Shown here: positions 35,079-45,009 of the stretch, in pieces | How the letters are laid out: each line of letters begins with the position of its first letter | How positions within the stretch are numbered: the first letter of the stretch is position 1 | NCBI GenBank assembly: GCA_001513155.1 | Contig: LFSR01000006.1 | Location: forward strand, 63,938-127,937 | Reading direction: 5' to 3' | Length of the DNA stretch: 64,000 bases | From: Syntrophomonas sp. DTU018 | GTDB taxonomy: Bacteria; Bacillota; Syntrophomonadia; Syntrophomonadales; Syntrophomonadaceae | The notes under the pieces: model-generated | What the model was told of the DNA's origin: nothing | Seen by the model: the letters and a program-made list of their open reading frames with translations, nothing else | The model's database searches: none | Translations under genes and position numbers: made by a program

Positions 35079-35970
35079 CCTGGATTTTGCCTATTTAAGT
35101 CTACAAACCAGTGATCGCAAAGGGCTGGCCGGCAGGAAATATTTCCTGGACAGGCTGGCCCCTCTGTTTTATGGCCCGCGCATCGCCAGATTAATTAAGG
35201 TGCCCCAGCTGGCGGCCGGCTGTAATATCCACCTGCCTCTGGGAGCCGGCAATATTGCCAGTCTGCCTGAGGAGAGACGGCAGCGTTTTGTGGAAAAAAC
35301 CGGGCAACTGCTGGAGGAACTGCAATTAACCCGTTTAAGTGCGGAAAGATCTTTGCGGCAGGCCTGGCCCAATCTGGATGAATATTTCCATCTGGTATGG
35401 GGGGATGATTTCATAAAAGCCCTGGGCTACACCCTGGTGCAGGAGGTCATGTCCCGGCGGGGCGCGGACAAAATAATTCTGGTAGGGGATATAAAAACAT
35501 ACAGTGACCTGCTGGAAGCCCTCACCGTCTTTGAGGTGCCTATTTCCGTACAGTCTTTGAAGCCCGTTGATTACGAGGTAATGACCTACCGGCTCCTTTA
35601 TGACAAAGGCTGTGCAGTGAGCAACAGTTATTTAAACCCCCAGGGGTGGGAACAGGGCGACCTGATTCTGGTATTTGACGGGGAGGCTGAAAGTCTGATT
35701 GCCGCTGCACCAGGCCAGTTTTTATTCCGTCTCACCAACAACAGCCGCGGGCTGGCTCCTGACCTGGAAGAACACCTGGAACAGAACGGCGTCAGCGGCC
35801 GCTTGGGAACCATAGCTCCCATACTGGAAACTTGCATAGCAGCTAAAGCAGGATTTGCTACAGACCATGCCGAACAGAATAGGGCGAAAGCCAGGGCATC
35901 CTTTCAGGACCTTCAGGCCGCGGGCGAAGAACTGGGGGTATGGGACATCTTCCTTGACAAGGTCATATAA
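35071..35970 (+). CDS. Conserved-looking protein of unknown function
   Basis: A 299-residue soluble protein with no motif I recognise. It has alternating alpha/beta sequence, including VLVGD-like IILVGDIKTYSDLLEAL and ILVFDGEAESLIAA stretches, and no signal peptide or membrane segment. Its ATG overlaps the end of the preceding gene by 8 bases, a tight translational coupling. It ends the three-gene cluster and is followed by a hairpin before greA. Confidence 0.7.
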   Translation: MLDLDFAYLSLQTSDRKGLAGRKYFLDRLAPLFYGPRIARLIKVPQLAAGCNIHLPLGAGNIASLPEERRQRFVEKTGQLLEELQLTRLSAERSLRQAWPNLDEYFHLVWGDDFIKALGYTLVQEVMSRRGADKIILVGDIKTYSDLLEALTVFEVPISVQSLKPVDYEVMTYRLLYDKGCAVSNSYLNPQGWEQGDLILVFDGEAESLIAAAPGQFLFRLTNNSRGLAPDLEEHLEQNGVSGRLGTIAPILETCIAAKAGFATDHAEQNRAKARASFQDLQAAGEELGVWDIFLDKVI

Positions 35971-36031
35971 GGTATTTATAATACCTTAAAGAATTGAGGG
36001 GGCATCCAAGGTTTGGGATAAGGATTTCTGC

Positions 36032-36054
36032 AAAGCGAGCCTAGTCTCGCTTTT
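36032..36054 (+). terminator. Probable terminator between the three-gene cluster and greA
   Basis: An 8-bp stem AAAGCGAG/CTCGCTTT with a 6-base loop ends in TTTT. The T run is short, so efficiency may be modest. Confidence 0.5.
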
Positions 36055-36083
36055 GAAGTTATTACAATGATAGGAGCGATTAC

Positions 36084-36563
36084 ATGGCCGAAGAGAAAGA
36101 GGTTTTACTGACCAAAGAGGGGCTTGACAAGCTAGAGGCTGAACTTGAGTATCTAAAATCAGTGCGGCGCGAAGAAGTAGCCGAACGCATCAAGCAAGCC
36201 ATAGCTTTCGGCGACATAAGCGAGAATTCCGAATATGAAGATGCCAAAAACGAGCAGGCTTTTATCGAAGGACGCATCATTACCTTGGAAAAGACCCTGA
36301 AGAACGCGCGGCTGATGGAAGATGAAGAAATCCGGACCGACGTAGTCTCTCTAGGCTCTAAAGTAACGCTCAAAGAAATGAAATCGGGACGCGAGATCCA
36401 TGTCACCTTGGTATCATCGGTAGAGTCGAAACTCAAGGATGGCAAAATTTCCAATGAATCGCCGGTAGGCAAAGCGGTAATGGGCAAAAAAGTCAATTCC
36501 ATCGTAACCGTAGACGCCCCCGCCGGACCCATTAAATACAAGATAATCAAAGTGGAAAGATAG
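36084..36563 (+). CDS. greA: Transcription elongation factor GreA
   Basis: A 159-residue GreA: N-terminal antiparallel coiled coil (LTKEGLDKLEAELEYLKSVRR ... FGDISENSEYEDAKNEQAF, with the acidic tip D-I-S-E-N-S-E-Y-E) and C-terminal FKBP-like domain (SNESPVGKAVMGKKV). It inserts into the RNA polymerase secondary channel and triggers cleavage of backtracked RNA. ATG start; TAGGAG upstream. Followed by lysS after a 200-bp gap that holds a family-3 hairpin. Confidence 0.97.
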   Translation: MAEEKEVLLTKEGLDKLEAELEYLKSVRREEVAERIKQAIAFGDISENSEYEDAKNEQAFIEGRIITLEKTLKNARLMEDEEIRTDVVSLGSKVTLKEMKSGREIHVTLVSSVESKLKDGKISNESPVGKAVMGKKVNSIVTVDAPAGPIKYKIIKVER

Positions 36564-36578
36564 ATGGAATGAAAAAGC

Positions 36579-36676
36579 ATGCAAGAGGGGACGGTTCTTC
36601 CTTGCACGTCCCCGAAAAGATTCGTCATAAGCCAAGTGCATTCAGACGTGCAAGGAAGAACCGTCCCCTCTTGCAT
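36579..36676. repeat. Family-3 long inverted repeat, copy B
   Basis: Perfect 32-bp arms (36579-36610 and 36645-36676) around a 34-bp middle. The outer part ATGCAAGAGGGGACGGTTCT is shared with copy C, the inner part CCTTGCACGTC is not, yet both arms match each other. It lies between greA and lysS. Confidence 0.92.
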
Positions 36677-36759
36677 GGCGATGACAGGCTTGAGTTTTTA
36701 TTATCAGTCGAAACCCCAATGAGGCACCATGGCCTCAATATTTTTATGAGGAAGTGTAA

Positions 36760-38253
<1,494 letters not shown>

Positions 38254-38282
38254 AATCCGTAAAGCAATCCAAAGGGGTCCGT

Positions 38283-38380
38283 ATGCAAGAGGGGACGGTT
38301 CTTTCTGTCACGTCTATGGAAAAATATTAGTGGAATTCAGCCTTGACTAACGTGACAGAAAGAACCGTCCCCTCTTGCAT
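38283..38380. repeat. Family-3 long inverted repeat, copy C
   Basis: Perfect 31-bp arms (38283-38313 and 38350-38380) around a 36-bp middle. It lies exactly between the convergent lysS and GH26-like genes, 30 bp and 5 bp from their stops, so it could serve as a terminator-like end for both, though it lacks T runs. Confidence 0.92.
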
Positions 38381-38385
38381 TCTAA

Positions 38386-39984
38386 TTATTCAGATTCTTC
38401 TGCAGCTAAGTGCTTTTTCAAACCCCGGGCAAAAGCCTCCAGGACCTGTTGATTCTCATCTATACGGTAGATGCGGGCGGGATTCATTTGCGCATCCCAG
38501 TCGGTACCGCTCCACCAGACCGCTACCTTGATGCGGGGATAATTACCTAATGCCCCAAACATATTGTCAATCCAGGCGGCTTTGTCCCCGCCCACCGAGT
38601 TGGAGCCGAATTCAGTAATCATGAAGGGATGTTCAAATACACCGCTGTACAGCCGGTAAAGCTGGTCATAGATATAGGCAAATTCCCGCCATTTTTCCCC
38701 CAGATAATAGGTGCCGGTGTTATAACCGGTGAGGCCTATCACATCCACATACTCATCCCCCGGATAATACAGGAAAGCATGATTCCACTTAAAATCGGGG
38801 AAGGAAACGTCATTGGGGTTCCAGACCCAGATCACATTGTCGGCACCTGCCTGGGAAAATATTTCATGAACATAGCGCCACAGGGCGATGAATAAATCCG
38901 GGTCTTTGGAAGTATGGTAAGCCGAATAAGTGCACCAGTCCCCGTTCATTTCATTGTTCAGGCGGAACAGCACCGGATGCCCGAATTCCTTGATCTGGCG
39001 GGCATAGTCCTGCAGAAATGCGTCATAGGTGCCAGCTAGGATCTCATAAGGCAGCCTTTGATTCTCGGCAGCACTCAGGGAATGAGAAGAAGTCTGGAGA
39101 GTCAGTTCCACTACCCGGCCTTCTCGATAGGCCTGCTGCAGCACCGGCAGGGGAGCCTCACTGTTCAGGTGCTGGTAATGGAGCAGCACCGGGAATTCAT
39201 AATTCAGACGTTTTTCCAGCTGCTTCAAGTAGGTGAAACTGGCGGGAGCGTATGGCTCAAATATCCCCCAGGTAAGGCCAGCTGAGTCTCCGAAGTATTG
39301 CTCAAACCACTCCCGGGTTTCCTCATTCCACACCCGTTCTGTGGGTCTGAACTTGGCCCACAAGCCGGGGCTTCCCGAACGGGGAATGGTCTGAAAACTT
39401 TCCAGTACCTGCATGTAATCATCAACAGGACGTGTAGACTCCCATACCAGGGTATAAACTTCTTTCGGATTGATAATAATTTCCGCACTCACATAATAAT
39501 TGTGGTCATTTTTTACCCGGGCCAGTTTGTCCCGCTCCCAGCGCAGCAGATGCACCTGATAGCCGTTTACCGTCAGGTAGCGGTTTTCCAGCACCTGGTG
39601 ATCGGTTTTGTTGTTTAGGAAGCGATTGCTGTAATTAATGTAAGCCTGGACGGAAGGGGTATTCCCTGAGCCGAATATGTCATGATAAATCTCCAGGCGG
39701 GTGTTTGCATCGCTGATAAGGGTGCGTATGGAGGAAAGGGAAACATCTACCTCCATATGCTGGGGATATATCAGGCTGAACCCCTGGGTATGATCTTTAT
39801 AGAGGTTATATCCGTTCCCCAGAGGGCGGATTTCCTTGCGGTCGGCTAAAGGATGGCCGGAGAACTCGTCCACTGTCTTGCCGTTCTCAATAAAAGTCGG
39901 GGCAGCGGCCTCGGCCGGTTCTGAAGCAGACAAGCCCACAAGAAGGGTAATTGCTATAACAAACCCTGCCAGTTTCTTTAACAT
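38386..39984 (-). CDS. Secreted GH26-like glycoside hydrolase
   Basis: A 532-residue exported protein with a signal peptide (MLKKLAGFVIAITLLVGLSA, cut near residue 26). An N-terminal domain of about 190 residues is unrecognised; the C-terminal 300 residues resemble GH26 (beta-mannanase-type) TIM barrels, with a likely acid/base glutamate in RLNNEMNGDW (about 345) and nucleophile glutamate in MITEFGSNS (about 458). It would cut an external polysaccharide; whether that is mannan or the cell's own polymer is not decidable. It is divergent from csaB-murJ and convergent with lysS. Confidence 0.8.
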   Translation of the reverse strand: MLKKLAGFVIAITLLVGLSASEPAEAAAPTFIENGKTVDEFSGHPLADRKEIRPLGNGYNLYKDHTQGFSLIYPQHMEVDVSLSSIRTLISDANTRLEIYHDIFGSGNTPSVQAYINYSNRFLNNKTDHQVLENRYLTVNGYQVHLLRWERDKLARVKNDHNYYVSAEIIINPKEVYTLVWESTRPVDDYMQVLESFQTIPRSGSPGLWAKFRPTERVWNEETREWFEQYFGDSAGLTWGIFEPYAPASFTYLKQLEKRLNYEFPVLLHYQHLNSEAPLPVLQQAYREGRVVELTLQTSSHSLSAAENQRLPYEILAGTYDAFLQDYARQIKEFGHPVLFRLNNEMNGDWCTYSAYHTSKDPDLFIALWRYVHEIFSQAGADNVIWVWNPNDVSFPDFKWNHAFLYYPGDEYVDVIGLTGYNTGTYYLGEKWREFAYIYDQLYRLYSGVFEHPFMITEFGSNSVGGDKAAWIDNMFGALGNYPRIKVAVWWSGTDWDAQMNPARIYRIDENQQVLEAFARGLKKHLAAEESE

Positions 39985-40033
39985 AATTCTCCTCCGATTA
40001 CCAAGGTGTAGTGTCTCTTGCCCAATTTAAGAT

Positions 40034-40049
40034 ACAGTTCGACAACTGT
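40034..40049. promoter_or_regulatory. 16-bp palindrome containing a Spo0A-box match
   Basis: ACAGTTCGACAACTGT has 6-bp arms around CGAC. Its TTCGACA (40038-40044) is the exact reverse complement of the Spo0A box TGTCGAA. It lies in the 221-bp space between the divergent GH26-like and csaB-murJ genes. A single 7-base match is weak evidence by itself. Confidence 0.35.
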
Positions 40050-40095
40050 CAAGGGTGTGACCCAGGGGGAAGGGCAGGGGAAAGTGCAAGTAAGC

Positions 40096-40124
40096 TTGAT
40101 AATCAGGGATGTTTGCTATATTAT
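40096..40124 (+). promoter_or_regulatory. Sigma-A promoter of csaB-murJ
   Basis: TTGATA (40096-40101), a 17-bp spacer and TATTAT (40119-40124), about 80 bp ahead of the start codon. Confidence 0.6.
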
Positions 40125-40205
40125 ACGAGAAGCACTCAGGCGGAATTTAACTGCAGGCCGGAAGGCAAAACTATTAGGAGCGAACCTCTAGTAAGGAGTT
40201 AAAAT

Positions 40206-42872
40206 ATGCGCATTGCCCTGTCGGGTTATTACGGATTTGACAATGCCGGGGATGAAGCCCTTTTATCTGCTATTACCATGTCATTGAAAAAGCTTCATCC
40301 GGGTCTGGAGTTCCTGGTCCTGTCCGGGAACCCGGAGAAAACCGCGCGCCTTCATGGCGTGCAGGCGGTTTACTATATGAACCCCTGGCAGGTATTCAGG
40401 GGATTGCTCAGTTCTGACCTGCTTATCAGCGGTGGCGGCAGCATTTTTCAGGATGTGACCAGCGGCCGCTCCCTGGTTTACTATATCAGTGTGGTGGCCC
40501 TGGCCAAGCTCCTGGGCAAGCCGGTTATTTTCTATGCCCAGGGGGTGGGCCCCATTAACCGGCCTTTAAGCAAGCTGCTCATGCGCCTGGTAGCCAACCG
40601 GGTGGAATTGATCACCCTGCGGGACCAGGATTCCCTGGAACTGCTGCGGGAAATAGGGGTAAACCGTCCGGAAATCCGGGTTACTTCCGATCCGGTGTTT
40701 GCCCTCACCCCTCTGGAGGAAGACTTTGAGGCCGTAGATATCAAGCTGGCCCAGCTAATTGAGTCCTCAAAACCGGTAATAGGGGTATCGGTACGCCAGT
40801 GGCCTGCCTTAGAAGGATACCAGCCCGAACTGGCACACTGCCTGGATGACCTGGCTGATCAGGGCTGCCAGGTACTGTTCATTCCCATGGCTTATCCCGA
40901 TGATGTAGAGGAATCCCGGCGGGTGGCCAGCCTGATGGAGAAACCGGCTACGGTGCTGGACCAGGACTTGAACAGCCGCCAGCACCTGGCTTTAATTTCC
41001 CGTATGGATTTCATCATTGGCATGCGCCTGCATTCCCTGGTGTTTGCCGCCAGCATGGGCGTTCCCTTTGCGGGCATATCCTACGATCCCAAGGTAGATG
41101 CCTTTTTAAAACAGTTTTCCCTTAAGCCGTTGCCCCTGCAGCATGAAGAAATGAAAGAACAAGTGGACCAACTGATCAATGATACCCAGCTGCGGGAACG
41201 TGTTGCTGAGGAATCTCTGGGACTTCGGGATAGGGCAGAAGAGAACGCCCGCCTGGCTCTGAGCCTGCTGGATTCTAAAGAGCAGGTACATGAGGCTGTC
41301 CCGGAAAGAAAACCGGAAGACGAAGTGCAGTTGCCGGCAGCTGAGCCGGAACTCACTCCCGCCCTGCAGATGGAGGAGAGCCGTACCGGCCGTACTTTTA
41401 TTGGAGTATCGGCGGTGATTTTCCTGGCCAAGCTGCTGGGCTTTGCCCGGGATATCTTTTTTGCTTCCGTCTTTGGCACAACCATATTGACGGACCTTTT
41501 CCAGGTAATATTCAGCTTTCCCAGCTTGCTGTTTTCCAGTATCGGCACCGCTTTGTCTTCGGTGAATATACCTACTTTGACCGGTTTCCTGAAAAACCGC
41601 ACCCGGGAAGAGCGCAACCAGTACTTTTCCCGGCTCATGGCCCAGCTTACTTTGTGGAGCACCATAATAACCATAGTAGGAATAATTTTTGCACCGGCCA
41701 TTACCCGCGTCATTGCCCCTGGTATCAGCGATTCGGTTCAGCATATTGCAATACTGCTGACCCGGATCATGATGCCCACCTTGGTGTTCGTCAACCTTAC
41801 TTATGTGACCGCAGGAATCTTGCAGGTGCATGGCTATTTCCTGCGCTCAGCCGCCATAAGTATTCCCTTCAACCTGCTTATCATCCTGGCCCTTTGGCTG
41901 CGCGGGGATGATATTATCCTGTTCAGCTATGTTACCACCATCGGCTGGCTGTTGCAGTTTCTGATTCAGGTGCCGGTGCTGCGCCGGGAGCAGTACCCGT
42001 TTCCCCGTGCCCTGGGAAGGGGCCAGCGGGAAGTGGTGGCTACTTTACAGAAACTGGTGCCCGTTCTGCTGGGGAATTCCCTGCTGCAGCTGTGCCTGAT
42101 CATTGACCGTTCCTTCGCTACCCATTTGGACGAGGGCAGCACTGCCGCACTCTCCTTCGGGGGCAATTTGTTTGTAACCATTACCAGCGTATTTATCGTA
42201 GCCATGACCACCGTGGTCTTTCCCCGCCTGTCCCGCTTTGCTCTGGAGCGGGATTTTGCCGGGGTACGCCGGCTGCTGGCCACGGTTTTCAAAATACTGT
42301 TGTTAATATTGGTGCCTTACCTGGTTCTGGTGGTAACCTATAACCAGGAAATCATAGCCCTGGTCTATGAACGGGGGGCTTTTACCAGCCACTCCACCGC
42401 CATGACCGCCCAGGCCTTTTTGTTCTACAGCTTCGCGGTGGTGGGCTATGTAGGCCAGGAGGTCTTTAACCGGGTATTTTACGCCCTCAAGCAATTCCAG
42501 GTTCCCATGCGGGTCAGCCTGGTTTGCCTGGCTATCAACGTGGCCGGGAACCTGCTGCTGGGTTCCTGGGGATTGATCGGTCTCAGTGCTTCCACCGCCC
42601 TGGCCATGCTGGTATACGCCATAATCATGGCTGCTCTGGCCCATCGCCAGCTGGGGGGGCTGTCCCTGGGAGAGGTTCTGCCTTATGGAGCCCGTCTGCT
42701 GGTTCCGGTCCTGGGTATGCTGGGAGTCATATGGGGATTCGGTTATATGCTGCCGGGCAGGGGGCTTATTATGGGATTCCTGGTGCCGGCTGCATTAAGC
42801 GGCATTGTTTATCTGGTATTAGCCTATATATTTAGGCTTCTGGATGTTTTTCGCGTGAGGGAGGAGTCATAA
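40206..42872 (+). CDS. CsaB-MurJ fusion: polysaccharide pyruvyl transferase joined to a lipid II-type flippase
   Basis: An 888-residue two-part protein. Residues 1-355 match CsaB-type pyruvyltransferases (GYYGFDNAGDEALL, SGGGSIFQD, VIFYAQGVGP, MRLHSLVFA), which add ketal pyruvate to wall polymers for S-layer binding. Residues 356-394 are an acidic, proline-containing linker. Residues 395-888 match MurJ/MviN (FIGVSAVIFLAKLLGFARDI, FQVIFSFPSLLFSS) with about 13-14 membrane segments. No internal stop or ribosome site breaks the frame. The MurJ part lacks nothing obvious in length (about 493 residues). The next gene starts right after the stop. Confidence 0.9.
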   Translation: MRIALSGYYGFDNAGDEALLSAITMSLKKLHPGLEFLVLSGNPEKTARLHGVQAVYYMNPWQVFRGLLSSDLLISGGGSIFQDVTSGRSLVYYISVVALAKLLGKPVIFYAQGVGPINRPLSKLLMRLVANRVELITLRDQDSLELLREIGVNRPEIRVTSDPVFALTPLEEDFEAVDIKLAQLIESSKPVIGVSVRQWPALEGYQPELAHCLDDLADQGCQVLFIPMAYPDDVEESRRVASLMEKPATVLDQDLNSRQHLALISRMDFIIGMRLHSLVFAASMGVPFAGISYDPKVDAFLKQFSLKPLPLQHEEMKEQVDQLINDTQLRERVAEESLGLRDRAEENARLALSLLDSKEQVHEAVPERKPEDEVQLPAAEPELTPALQMEESRTGRTFIGVSAVIFLAKLLGFARDIFFASVFGTTILTDLFQVIFSFPSLLFSSIGTALSSVNIPTLTGFLKNRTREERNQYFSRLMAQLTLWSTIITIVGIIFAPAITRVIAPGISDSVQHIAILLTRIMMPTLVFVNLTYVTAGILQVHGYFLRSAAISIPFNLLIILALWLRGDDIILFSYVTTIGWLLQFLIQVPVLRREQYPFPRALGRGQREVVATLQKLVPVLLGNSLLQLCLIIDRSFATHLDEGSTAALSFGGNLFVTITSVFIVAMTTVVFPRLSRFALERDFAGVRRLLATVFKILLLILVPYLVLVVTYNQEIIALVYERGAFTSHSTAMTAQAFLFYSFAVVGYVGQEVFNRVFYALKQFQVPMRVSLVCLAINVAGNLLLGSWGLIGLSASTALAMLVYAIIMAALAHRQLGGLSLGEVLPYGARLLVPVLGMLGVIWGFGYMLPGRGLIMGFLVPAALSGIVYLVLAYIFRLLDVFRVREES

Positions 42873-44918
42873 ATGAAGCGAAGCGTGACAATTACCTGGA
42901 TACTGCTGCTGGCAGTCCTGGCGGGCTGCTGGGGAGGCTTTTGGCTGCGCTACAGCAATGAAGCAGACAATAAAGCGGTAGTTACCACCATAGATTTCCG
43001 GGAATTTCGCAGTGTGGCCAATTTTGCCAGCCGGGACCTGGATGGGGTTTTGGCCGACCTGCAGACTGCCGGGGTGCGGAATGTAGCCGTAAAGGAAACC
43101 ACCGTACGGGATCTCAGTGAACGGGGCGACATAGGCCTCTATTCCTTTGCTGAGTTTAAGGCCGAGATGGAATCCTTTTCTAATGAGGTTTGGCCGCAGA
43201 TTGAGGAACAGCTGGAAGGACTGACCATCAATCCTTCGAACCGGGTGCTGGTCTCCAGTGACCCGGAGGTAACCGCATTTTTGCAGGAACGGCTGTCCCG
43301 GCGCTTTACTCCCGATGAACTTATCCATTTTTCTGTGGCCGATCGCGACTATTTTATCCTGCGGACCACTCTCATAGCCCAGACCCGCACTGCCGCCAAC
43401 AAAATGGAGAATCTGCCGCCTATTTTCGATGCTCGTTTGGGCTTTGAAGAACCGGTTCTGGATGCCCTCACTGAAAAAGGTTTCAATATCGTACTTATGC
43501 CCGGGCAAAACCGGGGTTCCAATACCGAATACCTGGAAGAATACCGTCATATCGTTGAGAAATACGGTGTGGAAATAATGATCATCGATGGCAACTATGT
43601 GCCGGGTTACCCGGATCACCTGGATGCCCTGCGGGAACTGGTGGAGGATGAAGACCTCACCCTGGGCATTTTTGAGACCTCTGTCCAGCTGGGCTATATG
43701 GAGCAGAAAGGCCTGGATGAGATCATGGAAGCCACCGGCTATCCCATCAACCGGGTTTACTCCACCCGCAATGACGAATTCCTGGACGATGTAAATGAAC
43801 GCTATTACCGCTGGGTAAGGGCTGTGGTGGACCGGGGCATTCGCATTATGTATGTGGTGCCTTTCAATGACCAGAAGCTGAGCTTTTCGGAGAACCTGGA
43901 CGAAACCACCCAAAAACTCAGCGATTTCCATAACACCATAAGCAACAAAGGCTTTGTACTAGCAGATAAGACGGCTCCCCTGTCCAGCGAGATGCCGGGG
44001 ACCTTTCACTGGATCATGATCGCCCTCAGCCTGTGGCTGGGCTCCTTCCTGTACTTGCTTTACCTGCTGAAACTGTCGGGAAGGTGGAAATATATCATTG
44101 CCGTCGGTGGTGCAGTTTTAGCAATACTTGTCGGTTTGGTAGCGGGTGCCGCCCTGGAGAAGCTCTATGCCCTGGGCGCGGCCATTCTCTATCCTACCCT
44201 GGCCAGCCTGGTGTGGATTATCTACCTGCGGGATCACCGGGAAAAACATGGCTTCTTACGCCAGGTAGTTACCTCCCTGGCCATACTGCTGGGGATAAAC
44301 CTGTTGGGAGGCTATACTATCGTCAGCAGCCTGGCCGATATCCGCTATATTATGAACGTGGAACTGTTCCGGGGAGTAAAACTGGCCTTCCTGCTGCCCC
44401 TGCTGATGTTCGGAATCAATTACCTGGTGGTTTTCAGCGGGGAAGAAGGGGTGGTCAAATACACCGCCGGCTGGCTGCGCCGCAGTCCCAGTTACCTGGC
44501 CCTGGGTCTGATATTCGTACTCCTGGTGGCTGTATATTATTATGTAGGCCGCAGCGGTCATACCGGCGGAGTGGCCGTATCCGAGTTGGAGCTGAGACTG
44601 CGGGAAGTACTGGAAACCATTTTTATGGCCCGGCCCCGCTTCAAGGAAATACTCATTGGTTATCCGGCTATTCTCTCTCTGGTTTATCTATATCGCCGCT
44701 ATCCCTTTAAGGAATTGGTTCTGATCCTGGGACTGGGAGCCATGATGGGCACCATCTCCATCGTCAACAGCTTCTCCCATGTTTTTACCGCTATAACCAT
44801 CTCTGCCAGCCGCACCCTGGCAGGACTCTGGGTGGGAATAGTCATCGGCCTGGGAGTGCTGCTGGGCATCTGGATACTGGAGAAGATCTGGGAGAAATGG
44901 ATCCAGCCGGAATTATAG
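42873..44918 (+). CDS. DUF5693-family multispanning membrane protein
   Basis: A 681-residue protein: an N-terminal membrane segment (about 7-24), an extracellular domain of some 340 residues (VNFASRDLDGVLADLQTAGV ... YPINRVYSTRNDEFL), then about nine membrane segments from residue 375 to the end. I match it to DUF5693 proteins, which in Clostridia stand beside csaB. Function unknown; context points to assembly or pyruvylation of a wall polymer. ATG follows the csaB-murJ stop without a gap, and a GGGAGGAG lies inside the preceding gene. Confidence 0.85.
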   Translation: MKRSVTITWILLLAVLAGCWGGFWLRYSNEADNKAVVTTIDFREFRSVANFASRDLDGVLADLQTAGVRNVAVKETTVRDLSERGDIGLYSFAEFKAEMESFSNEVWPQIEEQLEGLTINPSNRVLVSSDPEVTAFLQERLSRRFTPDELIHFSVADRDYFILRTTLIAQTRTAANKMENLPPIFDARLGFEEPVLDALTEKGFNIVLMPGQNRGSNTEYLEEYRHIVEKYGVEIMIIDGNYVPGYPDHLDALRELVEDEDLTLGIFETSVQLGYMEQKGLDEIMEATGYPINRVYSTRNDEFLDDVNERYYRWVRAVVDRGIRIMYVVPFNDQKLSFSENLDETTQKLSDFHNTISNKGFVLADKTAPLSSEMPGTFHWIMIALSLWLGSFLYLLYLLKLSGRWKYIIAVGGAVLAILVGLVAGAALEKLYALGAAILYPTLASLVWIIYLRDHREKHGFLRQVVTSLAILLGINLLGGYTIVSSLADIRYIMNVELFRGVKLAFLLPLLMFGINYLVVFSGEEGVVKYTAGWLRRSPSYLALGLIFVLLVAVYYYVGRSGHTGGVAVSELELRLREVLETIFMARPRFKEILIGYPAILSLVYLYRRYPFKELVLILGLGAMMGTISIVNSFSHVFTAITISASRTLAGLWVGIVIGLGVLLGIWILEKIWEKWIQPEL

Positions 44919-45009
44919 AAGAACAATAAAATCTGCATGGAAAAACTTGACAGTATCTCTATCTTCGTCTAAACTAAAATCAAATTTTATTTTAGCCGAA
45001 AAGATAGCC

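Noticed and set aside
35071-35970. Assignment of the third cluster gene to a kinase or phosphatase family
   Set aside because: Short G-D and D-G motifs are not enough; no full family pattern is visible.
42867-43931. Minus-strand open frame (354 codons) opposite the DUF5693 gene
   Set aside because: Opposite strand of a coherent 681-residue membrane protein, no ribosome site; shadow frame.
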